Assembly (NCBI RefSeq): GCF_026339955.1
Contig: NZ_JAPEPW010000002.1
Coordinates: 372,001-436,000 of the forward strand
DNA: 64,000 nucleotides
Reading direction: 5' to 3'
Source of the DNA: Streptomyces sp. NBC_01549
Lineage (GTDB): Bacteria > Actinomycetota > Actinomycetes > Streptomycetales > Streptomycetaceae
Position 1 is the first letter of the stretch, and each line of letters begins with the position of its first letter. Both the position numbers and the translations under genes were made by a program. Below are positions 1 to 9,293 of this stretch, in pieces. A model generated the notes under the pieces. That model worked only from the letters and a program-made list of their open reading frames with translations, made no database searches and was not told the origin of the DNA.

Positions 1-235
1 CCGGGACGGGTCGACGCACGTAGGTCGGGTGTCCGCGATACCCTGACGCGGCCGGCGGGAGATTCGGCCCTGCCCGCGGTGGCGCCGCGTGACCGCCGGT
101 CGCGGGATCGGCTGGGCGGGCACGGAATTGTTTGGAACCCTCACGCGCTGATGAAGTCAGAGGGCTCGGGATACCACCGGTGTGCGATCCGAGCAGCTCG
201 AGTGATCGAGGGCAACAGACATTGGAGGGGCCGAA

Positions 236-748
236 ATGGCAGCGCAGACACAGAGGGCCGTACTGGCGGGCGGATGCTTCTGGGGGATGCAGGACCTGAT
301 CCGCCGGCAGCCGGGCGTGACGGCGACCCGGGTCGGATACACCGGGGGTGACATACCGAACGCGACGTACCGTAACCACGGCACTCACGCGGAGGCCATC
401 GAGATCCTTTTCGACCCTGAGAAGACCGACTTCCGCGCGATCTTGGAGCTCTTCTTCCAGATCCACGATCCGAGCACCAAGAACCGCCAGGGCAACGACA
501 TCGGCCTCAGCTACCGCTCGGCGATCTACTACGTGGATGACGAGCAGAAGCGGATCGCCGAGGACACCATCGCGGATGTGGACGCCTCCGGACTGTGGCC
601 GGGCAAGGTCGTCACCGAGGTCGAGCCGGTAGGCCCCTTCTGGGAGGCCGAGCCCGAGCACCAGGACTACCTGGAGCGTTACCCCGACGGCTACACCTGC
701 CACTTCCCTCGCCCGGGATGGCGGCTGCCCGCCCGCGCGGAGGGCTGA
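236..748 (+). CDS. msrA: peptide-methionine (S)-S-oxide reductase MsrA
   Basis: The enzyme reduces methionine-S-sulfoxide in proteins or free methionine, repairing oxidative damage in the cytoplasm. The 170-residue product has the MsrA signature G13-C14-F15-W16-G17, whose Cys14 is the catalytic nucleophile, followed by the family blocks [17 protein letters not shown] and the acidic [12 protein letters not shown] segment. Length fits the family's single-domain form. The ATG is preceded by GGAGGGG at 224-230. It appears monocistronic; the next gene starts almost 290 bases on. Resolving cysteines near the C-terminus are limited to Cys at YTCHF, so recycling may differ from three-cysteine enzymes. 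Confidence 0.95.
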   Translation: MAAQTQRAVLAGGCFWGMQDLIRRQPGVTATRVGYTGGDIPNATYRNHGTHAEAIEILFDPEKTDFRAILELFFQIHDPSTKNRQGNDIGLSYRSAIYYVDDEQKRIAEDTIADVDASGLWPGKVVTEVEPVGPFWEAEPEHQDYLERYPDGYTCHFPRPGWRLPARAEG

Positions 749-1034
749 CCGCACGAGGCGGCAACCACCTCATCAGGGGCCGGGACCAGCAGCCTTTCGT
801 AATACGGTGCCAGGGGGCCGGCCTGGTGGTGATGATGAAGTAGGCCGGTGCCACTGGTCCTGTGCCTGACGTCCTGCCGGGCTCAAAGAGAGCTGATCCC
901 CGCGAGGAGGGCGACCTCCTCGCGGCGCGGCCACGGGACGCGCCGGTTGCCCTGATCCCGGGCTCGTCCCACCGTGCTCCTGCCACCGTGCTCGGCGCAG
1001 TCTGACGGCGCAGTTCGAACGAGGAATGCATCAC

Positions 1035-1958
1035 ATGTCCCACCTCTTCACGACCCCCTTCGGCCGCGACGCCACCGCCTCGGAGGTGATCGAAGGCGTC
1101 GACCTGTCCGGCAGACGGGCGATCGTCACGGGGGCCGGCTCGGGCATCGGCGTCGAGACCGCCCGAGTTCTGGCGGCAGGCGGCGCCGAGGTCACGCTCG
1201 CCGTCCGCCGTCCGGAAGCCGGCGAGCAGGTCGCGGCCGACCTGCGCAAGGCCACCGGGAACGACGCGATCCACGTCGTCCGCCTGGACGTGGCCGACCT
1301 GGAGTCGGTGCGCGCGCTCGCCGCCGACTGGCAGGGTCCACTGCACATCCTGATCAACAACGCCGGCATCATGATGCTGCCGGAACTCGAGCGGGGCATC
1401 GGCGGCCACGAGCAGCAGTTCGCCACCAACTACCTGGGGCACTTCGCCCTGGCCCTGGGGCTGCACCGCGCCCTCGCCGACGGCGACGGCGCGCGCCTGG
1501 TCTCGGTCTCCTCCAGCGGCCATCTCTTCTCTCCCGTCGTCTTCGACGACATCGACTTCCGCTTCCGCCCGTACGACGCGCTCGCCGCCTACGGCCAGTC
1601 CAAGACCGCCGCCATCCTCCTCGCCGTCGAAGCGCAGCGCCTCTGGTCCGCCGACGGCATCACGGCCAACTCCCTGCACCCCGGTGCGATCGCCACCAAC
1701 CTCCAGCGGCACACCGGAGGTCTGCGGACCCCCGAGCCCTACCGCAAGACGATCGAGCAGGGCGCCGCGACCACCGTGTTCCTCGCTGCTTCCCCGCTGG
1801 TCGAAGGCGTTGGCGGCCGCTACTTCGAGGACGTCGACGAGGCGCCTGTCGTCCACACCCGGCCCACGCAATGGGGCGTCCCGGGCGTGGCCCCCTACGC
1901 GCTGGACCCGGAGAACGCCGAGCGCCTGTGGCAGCTGGCGAGCGACATCGTCGGCTGA
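1035..1958 (+). CDS. short-chain dehydrogenase/reductase (retinol dehydrogenase-like)
   Basis: NAD(P)-dependent oxidoreductase of the classical SDR fold; the substrate cannot be inferred. Seen in the sequence: cofactor motif TGAGSGIG at about residues 32-39, LINNAGIM after the central strand, a Ser-rich stretch VSVSSSGH and the catalytic YGQSK. The C-terminal extension with WGVPG is typical of WW-domain-oxidoreductase/retinol-dehydrogenase-like SDRs. An ATG at 1026 sits directly against GAGGA (1021-1025), so the ATG at 1035, nine bases downstream of that ribosome binding site, is the more likely start. An esterase remnant follows immediately on the same strand. Confidence 0.85.
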   Translation: MSHLFTTPFGRDATASEVIEGVDLSGRRAIVTGAGSGIGVETARVLAAGGAEVTLAVRRPEAGEQVAADLRKATGNDAIHVVRLDVADLESVRALAADWQGPLHILINNAGIMMLPELERGIGGHEQQFATNYLGHFALALGLHRALADGDGARLVSVSSSGHLFSPVVFDDIDFRFRPYDALAAYGQSKTAAILLAVEAQRLWSADGITANSLHPGAIATNLQRHTGGLRTPEPYRKTIEQGAATTVFLAASPLVEGVGGRYFEDVDEAPVVHTRPTQWGVPGVAPYALDPENAERLWQLASDIVG

Positions 1959-1975
1959 CCGCCACGGCGTCCGGT

Positions 1976-2119
1976 GTCACCGTCTTCAAGGACGGGGAGC
2001 GGCGCCCGGCGTACGTGTGGATCTGCGGCGGCGGGTTCTCCGGGGGAACCGGCTCGGACCCGCGCTTCGACGGTTCGGTCCTGGCCGGCAAGGGCGTCGT
2101 CATGGGCGGAACATCGCCG
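1976..2119 (+). pseudogene. type B carboxylesterase fragment
   Basis: A short stretch in one frame reads TVFKDGERRPAYVWICGGGF, then SGGTGSDPRFDGSVLAGKG. This is the oxyanion-hole region of type B carboxylesterases, where HGGGF is normal; here the usual His is Cys. Both the N-terminal part and the catalytic Ser, Glu and His regions are missing, so it is a relic. The frame stays open for another 200 bases but the translation stops resembling esterases. Confidence 0.6.
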
Positions 2120-2128
2120 AGTCCGGCG

Positions 2129-2446
2129 GCGATCCGCGCCACATCACCTGAGCGGCCAGTCCGCCGACGCCGGCTCCACGGACGGCGCGTCACTCAAGGG
2201 CGGTACTGGCGCCGGGCGAGCTACCCGGACCGTCCCGGCTCACCGACCGTGACGGAGATCGGCGAGCACTGCGGGCGATTACGGGTGGCGTCCTCCGAGA
2301 AACTCCACTCCTGGAAGCGGTACTTCGCGACGCAGGAGGCCTGGTAGGGCTGCCGGGTCCGGCGAGGACGAATCCGCCGTTGCCCGGCCGCCCACAGGGT
2401 ACGAGGTTCGATGCCGGCGTGTGCGATGGGCTTGTCGGCGGCAGGG
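2129..2446. other. non-coding stretch, nothing recognised
   Basis: About 320 bases between the esterase remnant and the end of the convergent phosphoesterase gene. I see no conserved protein segment and no clear hairpin. Confidence 0.4.
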
Positions 2447-4150
2447 TTACCTGGTGTGGCCGTCGGAGCGTCGGCGGTGGAGTGTGAACTTCTCGAAGAC
2501 CGACAGTTCGCCGTGCGGCTTGTTCACGTTGTAGTAAGTCACGTGCATGCGGGTGGTGTCACCGGCGTGCCGGCCGGGGTCGACGGTGAAGGCTGCGAAG
2601 CCATAGGGGTGCTCGGTGTCCCGGACACCGGTCCAGATCGCCTCCTCCTTGGTGTACGTGGAGGTGCGCTTCCCGTTGGAGCCGGGGGTCGCCGACACGG
2701 CGGTGATCACCTTGGCGGTGCCGTCCGTGAAGAAGTTCTGGTTCGTGGTTCCGGAGACGCCCCCGCCGCCGAGGATCATGTGCACGGTGCCCAGACCGGT
2801 GTCGATGGAGTCGGTGGCCTGGGAGGCCGGGTTGGGGGTCAGCGTTTCGCTGCCGGTGACGACTCCGCGGACGGCAAGCGAGCGCTCGTAGTTGTGCTCG
2901 TGGCCGCACAGCACCAGGTCCACGCCGTACCTGTCGAACAGCGGGCCGTATTTCTGGCGCAGTCCCAGGTCGGCGCCGTTCGCGTCCGAGGAGCTGATCA
3001 TGACCTGGTGCATGGCGACGACCACCCAGTCGATGTCGCGGGAGGACCGTGCCGCCTTCAGCTCCTTTTCCAGGAAGGCGAGTTGGCGTCCGCCGGAGTA
3101 GCCGCTGATGTAGACGTCGCCGCCGTCCTGCAGGCAGTTGTCGTCGTTCTGCAGCACGATCACCCGGACGGAACCGGCCGTGAAGGCGTACCACAGGCCC
3201 GCGAGTTCGGCGTCGGTCTCGGTGGAGGGGAGGTCGAAGTAGGTCTGGTAGGCGCCGAGTCCGATCGGGCCGTTGGCCTTCTCGATCTCGTGGTTGCCGG
3301 CTGCCGGCATCCAGGGGCGGAAGCGCGCGGAACGGGTGTTGTTGGTGAAGAAGTTGTTCCAGGTACGCACCCGGTCGACGTCCAGGTTGGCATAGCACAG
3401 GTCGCCGTTGAGCAGGTGGAAGAGCGGGGCGACCTGCTCGATGCCGGTGACGATGTCCTTCGTCGCGGGGGTGGAGTTGGCGTCGAGTGCCACCTTGCCG
3501 TCGGCCGCCCAGGTCACCTGCGGAGCCGACTGGTCTCCGAAGCTGGTGAAGGTGAGCGGCTTCCGTCCGCGCGGCGCCGTGCGGAACGTACCGCTGTCCG
3601 GAGTCGCCCCCTCATGGGTGGCGAGGTAGATGTAGTCGGTGCCCGGGGCGAGCCGGTTCAGCGCGGCGTGGTGGACGTAGACGGTACGGCTGGAAGTGCC
3701 GTCCACGTAGGTGACGGTCCGGGCCTCGGCACTGGAGCCGAAGCCGTGCTCCAGGGTGCCGTAGCGCACGACGGGTCTGGTCACCGGTCTGTCGGTGATC
3801 CACGACACCGTCATCTGGGTGCGCGGGTCCGCCCCGAAGGTCAGGTGCAGTCCTTGGACCGGGGGCGCACCGGACGAGTCGGCGGTGAGGTGAAGGGCCG
3901 GGGCGGCGAGCGAAGCGGCCTCCGCCGTACCTGCTCCCAGCAACGGGGTGACGGCCGCGCCGGCTCCGGCCGTACCGAGGAGGCCCAGCGCGTGGCGACG
4001 GCTGACCCCCTCGGAAGACTTCGTCGAGCCGTCCGAGTCCCTGCGTGTGTGGTCATGGTGCCCTCTCTGGCCAGCAGTTGAGCTGACAACGACCGCACCC
4101 TGGCGCGCCCTGGCGGCCCCTGAGTGAACGGTGCGTTGCCAGAGGGTCAT
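2447..4150 (-). CDS. secreted purple acid phosphatase-like metallophosphoesterase (Tat)
   Basis: Predicted exported phosphoesterase. After a Tat signal (SRRHALGLLGTAGAGAA, cleavage near AEA) comes an N-terminal Fn3-like purple acid phosphatase domain, then the metallophosphoesterase core: GDQ, NGDLCY, GNHE, VVAMHQVM and GHEHNYER, the usual dimetal ligands. A calcineurin-like phosphatase acting outside the cell on phosphate esters is likely. Start problem: the only in-frame ATG is at 4150, far upstream of the twin-arginine motif, without a good ribosome site. A well-placed ATG at 4056 (AGAGAGG upstream) begins a different frame that would need a one-base shift before the Tat motif. Either the start is at 4150 or the signal peptide region carries a frameshift or base-call error. 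Confidence 0.85.
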   Translation of the reverse strand: MTLWQRTVHSGAARARQGAVVVSSTAGQRGHHDHTRRDSDGSTKSSEGVSRRHALGLLGTAGAGAAVTPLLGAGTAEAASLAAPALHLTADSSGAPPVQGLHLTFGADPRTQMTVSWITDRPVTRPVVRYGTLEHGFGSSAEARTVTYVDGTSSRTVYVHHAALNRLAPGTDYIYLATHEGATPDSGTFRTAPRGRKPLTFTSFGDQSAPQVTWAADGKVALDANSTPATKDIVTGIEQVAPLFHLLNGDLCYANLDVDRVRTWNNFFTNNTRSARFRPWMPAAGNHEIEKANGPIGLGAYQTYFDLPSTETDAELAGLWYAFTAGSVRVIVLQNDDNCLQDGGDVYISGYSGGRQLAFLEKELKAARSSRDIDWVVVAMHQVMISSSDANGADLGLRQKYGPLFDRYGVDLVLCGHEHNYERSLAVRGVVTGSETLTPNPASQATDSIDTGLGTVHMILGGGGVSGTTNQNFFTDGTAKVITAVSATPGSNGKRTSTYTKEEAIWTGVRDTEHPYGFAAFTVDPGRHAGDTTRMHVTYYNVNKPHGELSVFEKFTLHRRRSDGHTR

Positions 4151-4408
4151 CGCGCCGCGAGTGGCGGGCCACGGAGGCGATTCTTGCCCCTGCCTTTACC
4201 TGTGGCGGCCCCGGCGTTGACACGACCGCCCCGCGCGACCGCTGGGCGGCCCATGCAGTGGCCTCACGACATGACCGGTCCGCTGAACGCCAGTCGGGCG
4301 GAACGCCGGACCGAACTCGGTCCGTAGGCGTCAGCGCCTGCGCCCGTCCGACCTGACCCGAAGCCGAGCGGAATCTCGGCAAACAGTGACCGCGGGTCGC
4401 AGGGCGGA

Positions 4409-4430
4409 TTCAACCGGTCGTCGCAACACC
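4409..4430. repeat. left terminal inverted repeat of the IS30 element
   Basis: Reads GGTCGTCGCAACACC at its core (4416-4430) and pairs with 8427-8448 on the opposite strand with three mismatches over 22 bases. It lies 22 bases upstream of the transposase start. Confidence 0.75.
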
Positions 4431-4451
4431 TTGAGAATCCGGAGGTGCGCG

Positions 4452-5370
4452 ATGGGACGAGGTAAGCAGCAGAAGGTGCCGGAGGCGCCTGCGGATGCGC
4501 GACGCCAGTGGGCCGCCGATCGGGCGATGCGACCGCCGATGCGTTCACCGGGTCGGCCGGAGCCGTCTAGTGCGGTGCAGCGGGACTTCTGGCGGCGGAT
4601 CGCGTCGGGAGTGACGACGGCAGAGGCCGCGGCGGCTGTTGGCGTTTCATGGCCGGTCGGATCCCGGTGGTTCCGTCACGCTGGCGGCATGCCGCCCATC
4701 AGCCTGGACGAGCCCACCGGCCGCTACCTGTCGTTCGCCGAGCGCGAGGAGATCGCGCTGCTGCGCGCCCAGGAGATCGGCGTGCGCGAGATCGCCCGCA
4801 GGATCGGCCGCGACGCGGGCACGATCTCACGCGAGCTGCGCCGCAACGCGGCGACCCGCCGCGGCAAGCCGGTCTACCGGGCTCTGGTCGCGCAGTGGAA
4901 GGCGCAGCAGGCCACGAAGCGCCCGAAGACTGCGAAGCTCGCAGGCAACGACAGGTTGCGTGAGTACGTGCAGGATCGGCTCGCCGGCAGTGTCCGTCGT
5001 CCCGACGGCACGATCGTCACCGGTCCCAAGACGCCCGCGTGGAAGGGGCTGAACAAGCCGCATCGGCAGGACAGACGATGGGCGACGGCATGGAGCCCGG
5101 AGCAGATCTCCCACCGTCTCCATGCCGACTTCCCCGATGATGAGTCCATGCGCATCAGCCACGAAGCCATCTACCAGGCGCTGTTCATCGAGGGCCGTGG
5201 CGCGCTCAAGCGGGAGCTGGTCACATGTCTGCGTACCGGCCAGGCGCTGCGGACTCCCCGTGCACGGTCACAGAACAAGCCGCAGGGGCATGTCACCGCG
5301 GACGTCGTCCTCAGCGAACGCCCCGCCGAGGCTGGGGACCGCGCGGTCCCCGGACACTGGGAAGGCGATT
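4452..5370 (+). CDS. IS30-family transposase, 5' exon
   Basis: First 306 codons plus one base of the transposase. It carries the N-terminal helix-turn-helix (FAEREEIALLRAQ, then ARRIGRDAGTISRELRRN) typical of IS30 and reaches PGHWEGD, whose Asp is the first catalytic residue of the DDE triad. The ATG at 4452 follows GGAGG by a few bases; a GTG at 4386 would be upstream of the inverted repeat and is rejected. The coding sequence is cut exactly after that Asp codon plus one T, where the group II intron begins. The rest is at 7930-8447; splicing gives a continuous 478-residue protein. Confidence 0.85.
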
Positions 5371-6043
5371 GTGCGACACGAAGTTGCACGAATTTGAGTG
5401 GACTGACCGATTGGAGAGGCAGTTGATGAAGCTGTAGGTGCAGTCACGGGTCCGTGTCCGTATGACCCGTCCCCACCCTTGACGTGCGATGCCGGTAACG
5501 GCGTGGTGCGAAGCTCAGGGGAAAGCCCAAGGACTTCCGTTCCATCCGGGAGTTACCGGCAAGGGGAAGACCGGACGGGTGAAGTACATGAACTCCCGAT
5601 GATGCCTCGTGATCCCAAGCCCTGCCGATGGAATGTGTGAGTGGGGTGTATGGCTAGCCGTTGAGAAGCGGCAGGCGCTGGCCGGTAGAGGTCACTCCGG
5701 CCAGGTAGACACCGTCGCCTCGGGGTAAAGGGAGCACCCACCCCGGTCGTATCTCATTCGTGTGGAACGTGGAAACCCCGTTGGGGTCCGGGCCTTTTTT
5801 TTTGGCTTGGTCAGCCGACCGTAAGGAAGGCTCAACTCCCCAGCGGGAACAGGACGGCCCAAGAAGCCAATGCCGGAAGCCGAAAGGAATCGGGAACCCG
5901 GGGCGGACGATCGGACTCTCCGCCGGTCGCCCCGCACAACCGTCCGGATACGGGTGAACTGCCCGGACCCGAAAGGGTGCTGACGTGGGCCGGGTGAGCC
6001 TGTGGAGAATCACTGAACGACGACGACGGAACCGAGGGGCAAG

Positions 6044-7855
6044 TTGGACACAATGCAGATAGCGGACGAACCGGCCTCGGCCCTTCCGACTGCTTCTGTG
6101 CCGGTGAACGGACCCGAGGGCGAAGACTTGGACTGGGCGTCGATTGACTGGCGGCGGGTCGAGGAGGACGTACGGCGTCTGCGGCAGAGAATCTTCACGG
6201 CATCGCAGGCAGGGGACCTGAAGAAGGTCCGCAATTTGCAGAAGCTGATGCTCCGGTCCCGCTCGAACACGCTCCTGAGCGTGCGACGGGTCACGGAGAT
6301 CAATGCTGGACGCGCGACGGCGGGAGTCGACGGAAAAGTCGTGTTGCTTTCCCAGTCCAAGGCCGCATTGGTCAAATGGGTCCAGCATCGCGCCCGACCG
6401 TGGATTCCCAAGCCCGTCAAGCGGGTGTTTATCCCCAAACCGGGGACCATGAAGAAGCGCGGACTCGGAATTCCCGTGATTGTTGACCGGTGTCTGCAAA
6501 CTGTGGCATTGGGAGCATTGGAGCCCGAGTGGGAAGCGCGGTTCGAGCCGAAGTCGTACGGCTTTCGGCCCGGCCGCGGCTGTCACGACGCGATCGGGGC
6601 CATCTACTCCACGCTCAACGGGAAGAACCCGCAGCGTGCGTGGGTACTCGACGCAGACCTGACGGCGGCGTTCGACCGCATCGACCATGATCGGCTCATG
6701 GCCGCTCTCGGCACCTTCCCCGCCCGGGGACTGGTCCGTCAGTGGCTGAAGGCCGGGGTTGTGAATCGCGGTCGGTTCGCCCCGACCGAGGAGGGAACTC
6801 CGCAGGGTGGGGTGATCAGCCCGTTGCTCTTCAACGTGGCCCTGCACGGGATGGAGGAAGCCGCAGGGGTCCGCTATTACACCACCGGCAGAGATGTCGG
6901 GAGTGCACAGAGCGGCAGCCCCGTGCTGGTGCGGTACGCAGATGATTTTGTCGCGATGTGCACCAGTCGTGAACAGGCCGAACAGGTCAAGGAACGGCTG
7001 GCTGCATGGCTGACGCCCAGGGGACTCGCCTTCCACGAGGACAAGACACGAATCGTCCACGCGGAGAGCGGGTTCGACTTCCTGGGGTTCAACGTCCGCC
7101 GCTATCACGGCAAACTGCTGATCAAGCCGAGCAGAGCGGCTCAGAGACGGATCCGGGAACGGCTCAGCACCGAAATGGTGGCCCTGCGAGGGGCCAACGC
7201 CGGTGCGGTACTCAAGAAGATCAACCCGATCGTGCGGGGTTGGTCAGCCTATTACCGGACGGTGGTGTCCAGCGAGATCTTCACGGCGCTGGACAATCAC
7301 ATGTGGAAGCTCGCCTACAAGTGGGCCAAACACAGCCATCCGAACAAGCCGAAGCACTGGATATCCGACAAGTACTTCGGCCGGTTCAACAAGTCCAGGA
7401 ACGACCGGTGGGTGTTCGGTGACCGCGACAGCGGCGCCTACCTGCTCAAGTTCTCCTGGACGAAGATAGTCCGGCACCAGTTAGTCAAGGGGAAGGCGTC
7501 CCCGGACGACCCTGCTCTGGAATCCTATTGGGCTCAGCGTCGCCGCAAAGGAACCCCTTTACCAGTCGATGCTATGACCGTGCGTCTACTACAGGCACAG
7601 CACGGCCGTTGCTCGATCTGCGGAGGGCTCCTGCTGCACGCCGACCACCCGCCGCAAAGCCCAGGAGAATGGGAAGCGTGGCGGGTTGTCATCCGGAAGG
7701 CGATCTCCAAGCAATACATCGCCTTCCGGAACTGGAGCACGCCGGACGGTCAACGACTCCGTCTCCTCCACACCCATTGTCAACGGCGGAATGGAGCCGC
7801 TGCGATGACGAGACCAGCACTTTTGCCTGCCAGCGAGCCTCCGGGACTTGCTTGA
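6044..7855 (+). CDS. ltrA: group II intron reverse transcriptase/maturase with HNH domain
   Basis: Intron-encoded protein that binds its own intron RNA, assists splicing and reverse-transcribes it during retrohoming. The 603 residues contain the RT fingers and palm (IPKPGTMKKRGLGIPVIVDR, FRPGRGCHDAI, DADLTAAFDRIDHD, GTPQGGVISPLLFN), catalytic Y298-A-D-D301, a maturase X domain with GWSAYYR near residue 400, and a C-terminal HNH/zinc nuclease region with C523-S-I-C526 and a later HTHC. The DNA-cleavage domain suggests full mobility. Start: TTG at 6044 lies just after GAGGGG; an ATG three codons in is the alternative. All key catalytic residues are present. Confidence 0.93.
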   Translation: MDTMQIADEPASALPTASVPVNGPEGEDLDWASIDWRRVEEDVRRLRQRIFTASQAGDLKKVRNLQKLMLRSRSNTLLSVRRVTEINAGRATAGVDGKVVLLSQSKAALVKWVQHRARPWIPKPVKRVFIPKPGTMKKRGLGIPVIVDRCLQTVALGALEPEWEARFEPKSYGFRPGRGCHDAIGAIYSTLNGKNPQRAWVLDADLTAAFDRIDHDRLMAALGTFPARGLVRQWLKAGVVNRGRFAPTEEGTPQGGVISPLLFNVALHGMEEAAGVRYYTTGRDVGSAQSGSPVLVRYADDFVAMCTSREQAEQVKERLAAWLTPRGLAFHEDKTRIVHAESGFDFLGFNVRRYHGKLLIKPSRAAQRRIRERLSTEMVALRGANAGAVLKKINPIVRGWSAYYRTVVSSEIFTALDNHMWKLAYKWAKHSHPNKPKHWISDKYFGRFNKSRNDRWVFGDRDSGAYLLKFSWTKIVRHQLVKGKASPDDPALESYWAQRRRKGTPLPVDAMTVRLLQAQHGRCSICGGLLLHADHPPQSPGEWEAWRVVIRKAISKQYIAFRNWSTPDGQRLRLLHTHCQRRNGAAAMTRPALLPASEPPGLA

Positions 7856-7929
7856 GCCGTGTGCGGTGAATAGCTGCTTGCACGGTTCTGAGGGGGCGGG
7901 GACGCAGTAATGCGTCCCCGCTACCCGAC
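7854..7929 (+). ncRNA. group II intron domains V and VI
   Basis: Domain V spans about 7854-7888 as a 35-nt hairpin that begins GAGCCGTGTGCGG and closes with GCACGGTTC, including the catalytic AGC triad. Domain VI follows as an 11-bp stem (GCGGGGACGCA at 7896-7906 with its complement at 7911-7921). The A at 7923, seven bases before the 3' splice site, is the probable branch point. The maturase stop codon lies immediately upstream. Confidence 0.85.
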
Positions 7930-8447
7930 TGATCATCGGAACGGGCCGATCCGCAATCGGCACGCTCGTCGAGCGCAGCAGCCGCTCCACGCTCCTCGTG
8001 CACCTGCCTCGGCTCGAGGGCTGGGGCGAGATTCCGCCCGTGAAGAACGGCACCTCACTCGGGGGCTATGGCGCGATCGCGATGAACGCGGCGCTCACGA
8101 CATCAATGACGCGGCTGCCCGAGCAGCTACGCAAGACCCTCACCTGGGACCGTGGGAAGGAACTCTCCGGCCATGCCCAGTTCGCTCTCGACACCGGGAC
8201 GAAGGTGTTCTTCGCCGATCCGCACTCGCCCTGGCAACGACCGACGAACGAGAACACGAACGGGCTGCTGCGTCAGTACTTCCCGAAGGGCACCGATCTC
8301 TCCCGGTGGTCGTCCACGGACCTCGAAGCCGTCGCCATGGCGATCAACAACCGGCCCCGCAAGATCCTCGGTTGGCGGACGCCGACCGAGGTCTTCGAAG
8401 AGCAGCTACGCTCGCTGCAACAGCCCGGTGTTGCAACGACCAATTGA
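7930..8447 (+). CDS. IS30-family transposase, 3' exon
   Basis: C-terminal 173 residues of the transposase, beginning inside the Leu codon that the intron splits. It carries LIIGTGRSAIGTLVERSSR, the second catalytic Asp in TWDRGKEL and the final Glu in NENTNGLLRQYFP. Exon lengths 919 + 518 make a multiple of three, and the stop codon lies inside the right inverted repeat. The segment from 7998 could also be read as a stand-alone frame, but that product would lack the first catalytic Asp. Confidence 0.85.
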
Positions 8448-8448
8448 A
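8427..8448. repeat. right terminal inverted repeat of the IS30 element
   Basis: Contains GGTGTTGCAACGACC, complementary to the left repeat, and overlaps the transposase stop codon at 8445-8447. Confidence 0.75.
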
Positions 8449-8509
8449 CTCGCCCAGTGTGGCCTCGGCGAGATCCGTCCGGCACCACCCGCGAACGCCC
8501 CGCGTTATA

Positions 8510-8538
8510 CCGCCACCACGCACGTGATGAGGTGGCGG
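8510..8538. terminator. hairpin, possible terminator of the split SDR gene
   Basis: Perfect 8-bp stem CCGCCACC/GGTGGCGG with a 13-nt loop, about 100 bases beyond the 3' end of the leftward SDR gene. No T-tract follows, which is common in Streptomyces terminators. Confidence 0.4.
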
Positions 8539-8635
8539 TTGACCGGCGCCGAAGTACGCGGGACCACGACATCTGCAGTCCCAACTGGCCAACGACGTAG
8601 GCGACCCGACCCCTCACCCTTTCCGGATCAGATCC

Positions 8636-9175
8636 TCAATGGTTGGCCGCCGCGGCCCCGCTGTCGGCGCAGCCGTCTCCGCCGAGGAACTCTCGGGCGC
8701 CGCGGAGTCTGGTCCGCAACCGCTGCTGCGTTGCGCGGCTGTCGAGGCGTACGTCGAGGGCTCCGGGCAGGCAGGAGTCGGCGCGTCGCCCGGCGGGCAG
8801 TCGCACGCCGCCAAGTCCTTCGCGCCGGGCGATGAGCACACCGAGGTCGTGACGGCTCAGGGCGTCCGGCCCGGCAAGGTGGAACACCCCGGCCACGTCG
8901 GACAGCACGACCTCCCACAAGGCTGCGGCCAGATCTTCGACATGTACCGGGCAGCGGATGTCGTCGGTGAACAAGACCCCATTGCGCGTACCCACAGCCA
9001 GGGCGCGCACCATAAGCTCGTGCCCGGATCGGCCGTGCCCGATGATCAGCGAGGTGCGTGCGACGGCGGCGCCCGGCACCAAGAGGCGCACGGCCGTCTC
9101 GGCGGCGGCCTTTGCGGCGCCGTACGGGGTGACCGGATCGGGCAGGCAGCTCTCGTCGTAACGGATGCGTGCGCC
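8636..9175 (-). pseudogene. SDR/NAD-dependent epimerase (RmlD-like), 3' part, split by transposon
   Basis: C-terminal 179 codons of an extended SDR of the dTDP-4-dehydrorhamnose reductase/sugar epimerase type. Seen: GARIRYDESCLPDPVTPYGAAKAAAE with the catalytic YxxxK, ARTSLIIGHG, DDIRCPVHVEDLA and GVFHLAGPDALSR. The 5' part lies 5.4 kb away at 14568-14888. Joining base 9175 to base 14568 gives GTG TTC TCC GGC GCA CGC (VFSGAR), continuous and in frame, so the gene was intact before insertion. An in-frame start within this fragment would give a protein without the cofactor-binding motif. Confidence 0.85.
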
Positions 9176-9293
9176 AGTTATCTGCGGTCCTGATCTTGCC
9201 CTTGTTGTGTGAGGCACATGGGCTCATCAGTCCGTGTGACTGTGAGATATCTGTTGGTTGTGAGGCACGTCTTGACGGTCAGTCATCGGTGTC
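9176..9293. promoter_or_regulatory. left end of the transposon: terminal repeat and recombinase-site-like repeats
   Basis: GTTATCT at 9177-9183 is the terminal inverted repeat. GTGAGGCAC occurs twice (9209-9217 and 9260-9268), 51 bases apart in the same orientation. These are plausible arm-type binding sites for TnpA/TnpB and lie where the tnpA promoter must be. Confidence 0.55.

Larger units (their letters stand above)
5371..7929 (+). mobile_element. group II intron with encoded reverse transcriptase
   Basis: A 2559-base retroelement. Its 5' end GTGCGACACG matches the conserved GUGYG start of group II introns. It carries the maturase gene in domain IV and ends with recognisable domains V and VI. 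Boundaries were set by reading frame: exon 1 ends ...GGC GAT T and exon 2 begins TG ATC ATC GGA, recreating Asp-Leu-Ile-Ile-Gly as expected for IS30 transposases. About 670 bases (5371-6043) upstream of the maturase hold ribozyme domains I-III and have no protein-coding signal. Splicing in RNA and retrohoming into DNA are expected from the family, not shown here. Confidence 0.9.
4409..8448 (+). mobile_element. IS30-family insertion sequence interrupted by a group II intron
   Basis: Element bounded by imperfect 22-bp terminal inverted repeats (4409-4430 and 8427-8448, three mismatches, sharing the core GCAACACC). It encodes a single IS30-type DDE transposase in two exons separated by the intron at 5371-7929. 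Without the intron the element would be about 1.48 kb, a normal IS30 size. The outermost few bases, and so the short target duplication, cannot be fixed with certainty. Confidence 0.85.

Noticed and set aside
2411-4081. 556-codon open frame opposite the phosphoesterase
   Set aside because: Gly/Val-rich shadow of the minus-strand gene, which has clear metallophosphoesterase motifs.
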